A stretch of 10,476 bases of DNA from Acanthamoeba sp. SK_2022b. Taxonomy: Eukaryota > Discosea > Longamoebia > Acanthamoebidae. Of the stretch, positions 7,677-10,476 are shown piece by piece (positions within the stretch are counted from its first letter, which is position 1; each line of letters starts with the position of its first letter). The notes beneath the pieces are model-generated. The model was not told the DNA's origin. It worked only from the letters and a program-made list of their open reading frames with translations, and made no database searches. The position numbers and the translations under genes were made by a program. The stretch spans positions 1 through 10,476 of the forward strand of contig JANDJZ010001066.1 of the NCBI GenBank assembly GCA_027943245.1. The letters are read 5' to 3'.

Positions 7677-7910
7677 TCAAGTGGGGTTGTGACGCAGCCA
7701 GTAGATCTTGGAGGTGCGGCTGGCGTGCTCCTTGCCATCGATCCACGCCGAGGCGTCGCCCTCGGTGTCGTTGTCATCAAGGAGACGGGACAGCACGCCT
7801 CGGTTGGCAGTCCGGATGCTGCGGTGTACCTCGGCTCCGCCGCAGTCTCCATACATCCACGACAGAATCAGCCTTCGCGTGCCTCTCCTGCTGTTCCTTG
7901 ATCGTGTCAT
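7677..7910 (-). CDS. C-terminal exon of an unidentified protein
   Basis: The minus frame ending in TGA at 7677-7679 has strongly G/C-rich third positions, like the firm exons here. It reads ANRGVLSRLLDDNDTEGDAS, then AWIDGKEH and SRTSKIYWLRHNPT before the stop. I recognise no family. The ATG at 7908-7910 is probably not the real start: over about 7850-7917 another minus frame looks more coding (HDTIKEQQERHAKADSVVDV), and no donor/acceptor pair of normal length joins the two frames. Either a frameshift lies near 7830-7860 or an exon edge is hidden there. Upstream exons should lie above 7917 but I could not place them. The gene is tandem with ARL2 on the same strand. Confidence 0.5.
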   Translation of the reverse strand: MTRSRNSRRGTRRLILSWMYGDCGGAEVHRSIRTANRGVLSRLLDDNDTEGDASAWIDGKEHASRTSKIYWLRHNPT

Positions 7911-8352
7911 GCCAGTGGGTTTGTTGTTTTGGTGGTTGAGGTGCTGGGGTGGTGTGATGGTGCGGTGTCCTTTAAGGCCTCCTGTTTTTGGGCGTGGTGA
8001 ACAAAAATCCAGAATTATTCAGGAAAAAGTAAAGCTTGCTCTGGGTGTTCTCTGCCAACACTGGTTATGTTATGCCCCAAATGCCTTGGGCCAAAGCACG
8101 GCCGGTGAGCTGCAGGAGAACTCGCGGTCTGGATCGTACAGGGATGAGGTGTATGGAGAAGTTTTCATCACAAACAAGACGCCCTCATATGTTGCATGTT
8201 AACCAACCGGGTGCTTTTTTGTTCCGCTTGAGTGAAGAAGCAGGTTTTATTTCCGTTAAATTGATTACCGAGCAGACGGTGGAGATAAACCTGGAACTTT
8301 TTTTTTTGTGTCATAAAGAACATAGACAACAGAGATACGATAGAACAGCAGG
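7911..8352. other. Upstream region of the TDP2-like gene, coding status unclear
   Basis: AT-rich overall. At about 8036-8202 both strands are open: plus ends ...TNKTPSYVAC, minus reads EGVLFVMKTSPYTSSLYDPD and stops near 8080. Neither gives a recognised family. A T10 run lies at 8298-8307, followed by CATAAAG about 40 bases before the ATG at 8353, a possible TATA-like element for the plus-strand gene. Confidence 0.4.
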
Positions 8353-9904
8353 ATGAACGCCATCGGAACATCACCTTCTTATGCCGTGCGCCAGTGGCGC
8401 TTTTGCGCAGAACAGAACAAGTGGCTCATGCTCACTGCGCAGCAAGTGGTATAGCCACGACATGCAGACAACATAGCGTGTATTGTATTTTTTATTTATC
8501 TGCTCTATCTGCATGTTCGGCGTGGGCAGCAGCGAGAGGCCCGCAGCGTGGATACGAAGACGCTCAAGCTGGTCACCTACAACGTGTGGTTTGGAGAACA
8601 CGCCCGAAGGGTCAGGTTAGATATCCTCTACACCTTGACCTGCCGGCCTTCTCCTCATTGGCTGGACAACGTTGGGCGGGGACAGGATCCGCACCATACT
8701 GCACATGCTGCAGCAGCTTGAAGCGGACGTGGTCTGCATCCAGGAAGGTCTCTACTCCCGCCACCTCCCTGACACAGACACAAACACGCTAAGGCCGTCC
8801 CGTTCGGTTATCTGAAACGTGTCGTAACACAGCGACAGACGAGTGGATCGCAGAGATGATCAACAACGAATTCGTGCAGAAGAACTACACAGTCTCCGAC
8901 GTCGACGGGCGCACGCTCCGCGGGTGGGTGAGCCAATGGATGCTGTCCGTCTCTTGCCCTGTGGCTGACGTGAGGTGGTTGGTTGGTGGCCAGGTACGGA
9001 GTGGTGCTGCTCTCGAGGTTACCAATGACCCAGCTCTCCATGTGGTGGCTGCCCACCAACATGGGGCGCTCTGCGCTGATCGCCTCCTTCACCATCAACA
9101 ACGAAACGGTGCCGTCGGCCTCCCCCAATAAGCATTGGCCGACCTGTGCTCACCTTTCTACAACGTACACGCACCAGGTGAGCATCGGAACGGTCCATCT
9201 GGAGAGCTTGGACCAAGCTCCCTATCGGGAGAAGCAGCTCGAGATCATCGCCGGTGCTTGTCGGCACAACCAAGCTTAATTGTTTTTTGTAATTCTTTTA
9301 TTCATATATGATATTCCTATATGTTTGGTGTTCAGGAGCCTTGGACTCGTCGGCGCATGCGGGACTGCTGGGCGACTTCAACGTTGATTCGGAGTGCAAC
9401 TTCTATTCCGCGTACGTCTCTTGCTCACCTCCTATCGTGTAACGATTTACACCAAGCAAGGCTGATCGATTGGTGCAACAGTGCTGCTCCTCTGGAGAAC
9501 AACAACCTGGCCCGTCTCTACCCCGATTACGTGGACGTGTGGGCCAAGGTCCACCCCGACCTGCGCGGCCTCACCTTCGACACTGGGGTCAACAAGATGA
9601 TCGGTGGAAATGAGCAGATGAGGTGCCCGTTCCCTCCTTCCGTTTGTCCACACCACCAGTCGGTCACAGGGAGTAGAAGACTCACCTTCGTGGCGTGCAG
9701 GTATGACAGGGTGATATGGAAGTCGGCCCAGGGCAAGTGGCAGCCCAAATCGATACAGATGATCGGCACTCAGCCCCTGCCGGGATACAAGGTGCGTGCT
9801 GCCATCCTCACAATGATCTGCGCCCGTGCTCATCCGCTCCATCACAGAACCTGTGGCCATCCGACCACTTTGGCCTCTACACCGAACTGGAATACTCCCC
9901 GTAG
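8353..9904 (+). CDS. TDP2-like endonuclease/exonuclease/phosphatase (EEP) family enzyme, ten exons
   Basis: EEP-fold, Mg-dependent phosphodiesterase most like tyrosyl-DNA phosphodiesterase 2, which removes 5'-linked topoisomerase II adducts; the substrate here is inferred only. Plus-strand exons: 8353-8448, 8530-8615, 8686-8747, 8833-8923, 8994-9108, 9178-9253, 9336-9411, 9482-9622, 9701-9791, 9848-9904; total 891 bases, 296 residues, introns 56-85 bases. Catalytic signatures in order: TYNVWF (N50), VCIQE (E81), YGVVLLSRLP, TVHLES (H157), LLGDFNVD (D189, N191), RYDRVIW (D250) and WPSDHFGLY (D284, H285). The length fits a bare EEP domain with no UBA or zinc finger. The start is the ATG giving MNAIGTSPSYAVRQW, without strong family evidence. 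Two spots are uncertain: the 8448/8530 junction, where the exon edges could move by a codon, and the 8748-8832 intron, where acceptors ending at 8792, 8832 and 8838 all keep frame. Most donors here begin GTG, unlike the GTAC donors of the minus-strand genes. Confidence 0.86.
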
Positions 9905-10048
9905 CCACACACACCGCGTGACCTCCAACACCTGTCGCCGAGCAGCAACCACGTGACCTGTATTTAAATATGTTTTCTTTTTATCATCTTTTATTTTAGT
10001 AATAAAAATCTCTCCCTGCCAACCAAGAAGGAAGGGAGAGGCCACCAT
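9905..10048. promoter_or_regulatory. Compact intergenic region: 3' end of the TDP2-like gene and promoter of the next gene
   Basis: Only 144 bases separate the stop and the next ATG on the same strand. The palindromic TATTTAAATA at 9961-9970 could act as a TATA-like box about 80 bases before the ATG. AATAAA at 10001-10006 could be the upstream gene's poly(A) signal. The two signals are in the reverse of the usual order, so transcripts may overlap. Confidence 0.45.
10001..10006 (+). terminator. Candidate poly(A) signal AATAAA
   Basis: AATAAA lies about 97 bases past the stop of the TDP2-like gene, in an otherwise T-rich stretch. It is the only canonical hexamer in this gap. Confidence 0.5.
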
Positions 10049-10476
10049 ATGGCCAGCAACGGCGGCGGGCACGCCTCGCACGAGAACGACCAGCACGATG
10101 AGGAGGGAGACAAGCAGCAGCACAAACGACGGGTCAGCCACAAGCGGGGCCACAGCCTGTCCGAGGGCATGTCGCGCCTCTTCTCTGGGCTCCGGCACGT
10201 GGGGGGCGGCCTGCACAGCGCGCCTTGGTCATCTTCGGGCGGCGACGAACGATCATCATCTACACAGCAGCAGCAGATTCCGCCCAAAGCATCGACCACC
10301 AAGCCGAAAAAGGCCAAGAGGGGGAGGAGCCAGTCGGACAAAGATCGAACCTCCCCGCGGGACAAGATAGGCGCCGCCACGCCGACCAAGAAGAGGTCTG
10401 GCGGCAGCAACGGCCCCGCCTGGGACCGCAACGGGCAGCAGCTCGCCCACCATCCACCTGCCGCCCAAAACCAGGT
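10049..10476 (+). CDS. N-terminal part of an unknown basic, Ser-rich protein (runs off window)
   Basis: The frame is open from the ATG at 10049 to the window edge, 142 residues, with strongly G/C-rich third positions. The first purine context is GCCACCATATGG. The sequence starts MASNGGGHASHENDQHDEEG, then KRRVSHKRGHSLSEGMSRLF with a short, possibly amphipathic stretch, then a QQQQ run and Lys/Arg/Ser-rich segments (TKPKKAKRGRSQSDKDR, TPTKKRSGG). It looks like a disordered leader of a larger protein, with several possible nuclear localisation or phosphorylation sites. The window ends in CAG|GT, so the last two bases could be an intron donor. I recognise no domain. The antisense frames at 10256-10468 are shadows. 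Confidence 0.7.
   Translation, partial: MASNGGGHASHENDQHDEEGDKQQHKRRVSHKRGHSLSEGMSRLFSGLRHVGGGLHSAPWSSSGGDERSSSTQQQQIPPKASTTKPKKAKRGRSQSDKDRTSPRDKIGAATPTKKRSGGSNGPAWDRNGQQLAHHPPAAQNQ

Noticed and set aside
7243..7746. 167-codon minus-strand frame with a basic helical segment
   Set aside because: Overlaps ARL2 exon 1 and intron 1 in the wrong frame and the C-terminal exon at 7677; little codon bias.
1..10476. tRNA, rRNA, CRISPR arrays, transposons
   Set aside because: I looked for T-loop signatures, direct-repeat arrays and terminal repeats with transposase motifs and saw none; the only GGTTCGA lies inside a coding exon at about 5588-5600.

Overview
The window looks like nuclear DNA of a GC-rich protist with many short introns. 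An Acanthamoeba-like amoebozoan is my best guess. The guess rests on strong G/C preference at third codon positions, introns of mostly 56-131 bases, AT-rich low-complexity introns and intergenic DNA, and donors that often read GTAC. It is inference from style, not a database match. All gene models are hand-spliced; every junction cited keeps frame and rebuilds a recognisable protein family, except where stated.

Layout: 1-621, no supported gene. 622-3342 (minus), a complete ten-exon glutamine:fructose-6-phosphate aminotransferase (GFAT/GlmS). 3343-4101, spacer with a perfect palindrome and a GTC repeat. 4102-5770 (minus), a seven-exon NapH/NosR-like membrane iron-sulfur protein. 5771-6497, an AT-rich stretch without a convincing gene. 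6498-7372 (minus), an ARL2-type small GTPase whose switch II (DVGGQ) segment is missing and replaced by an inverted copy of its own P-loop coding sequence. 7677-7910 (minus), the GC3-rich C-terminal piece of an unidentified gene. 8353-9904 (plus), a complete ten-exon TDP2-like endonuclease/exonuclease/phosphatase-family enzyme. 10049-10476 (plus), the N-terminal part of an unknown basic, serine-rich protein running off the window.

The genes do not form a pathway. GFAT starts hexosamine synthesis, the polyferredoxin-like protein implies membrane electron transfer, ARL2 acts in tubulin folding and vesicle or mitochondrial functions, and the TDP2-like enzyme acts on phosphodiester ends. No operon logic is expected.

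The most interesting points are: (i) the membrane iron-sulfur protein, a prokaryote-type family inside an intron-rich gene, which has lost exactly the four cysteines of one [4Fe-4S] cluster and kept all four of the other; (ii) GFAT with a 34-residue extension ahead of its nucleophilic cysteine, which must be removed for glutaminase activity; (iii) the fold-back lesion in ARL2, whose copy differs only at a synonymous base; and (iv) a GC-AG intron in ARL2 carrying a perfect hairpin.
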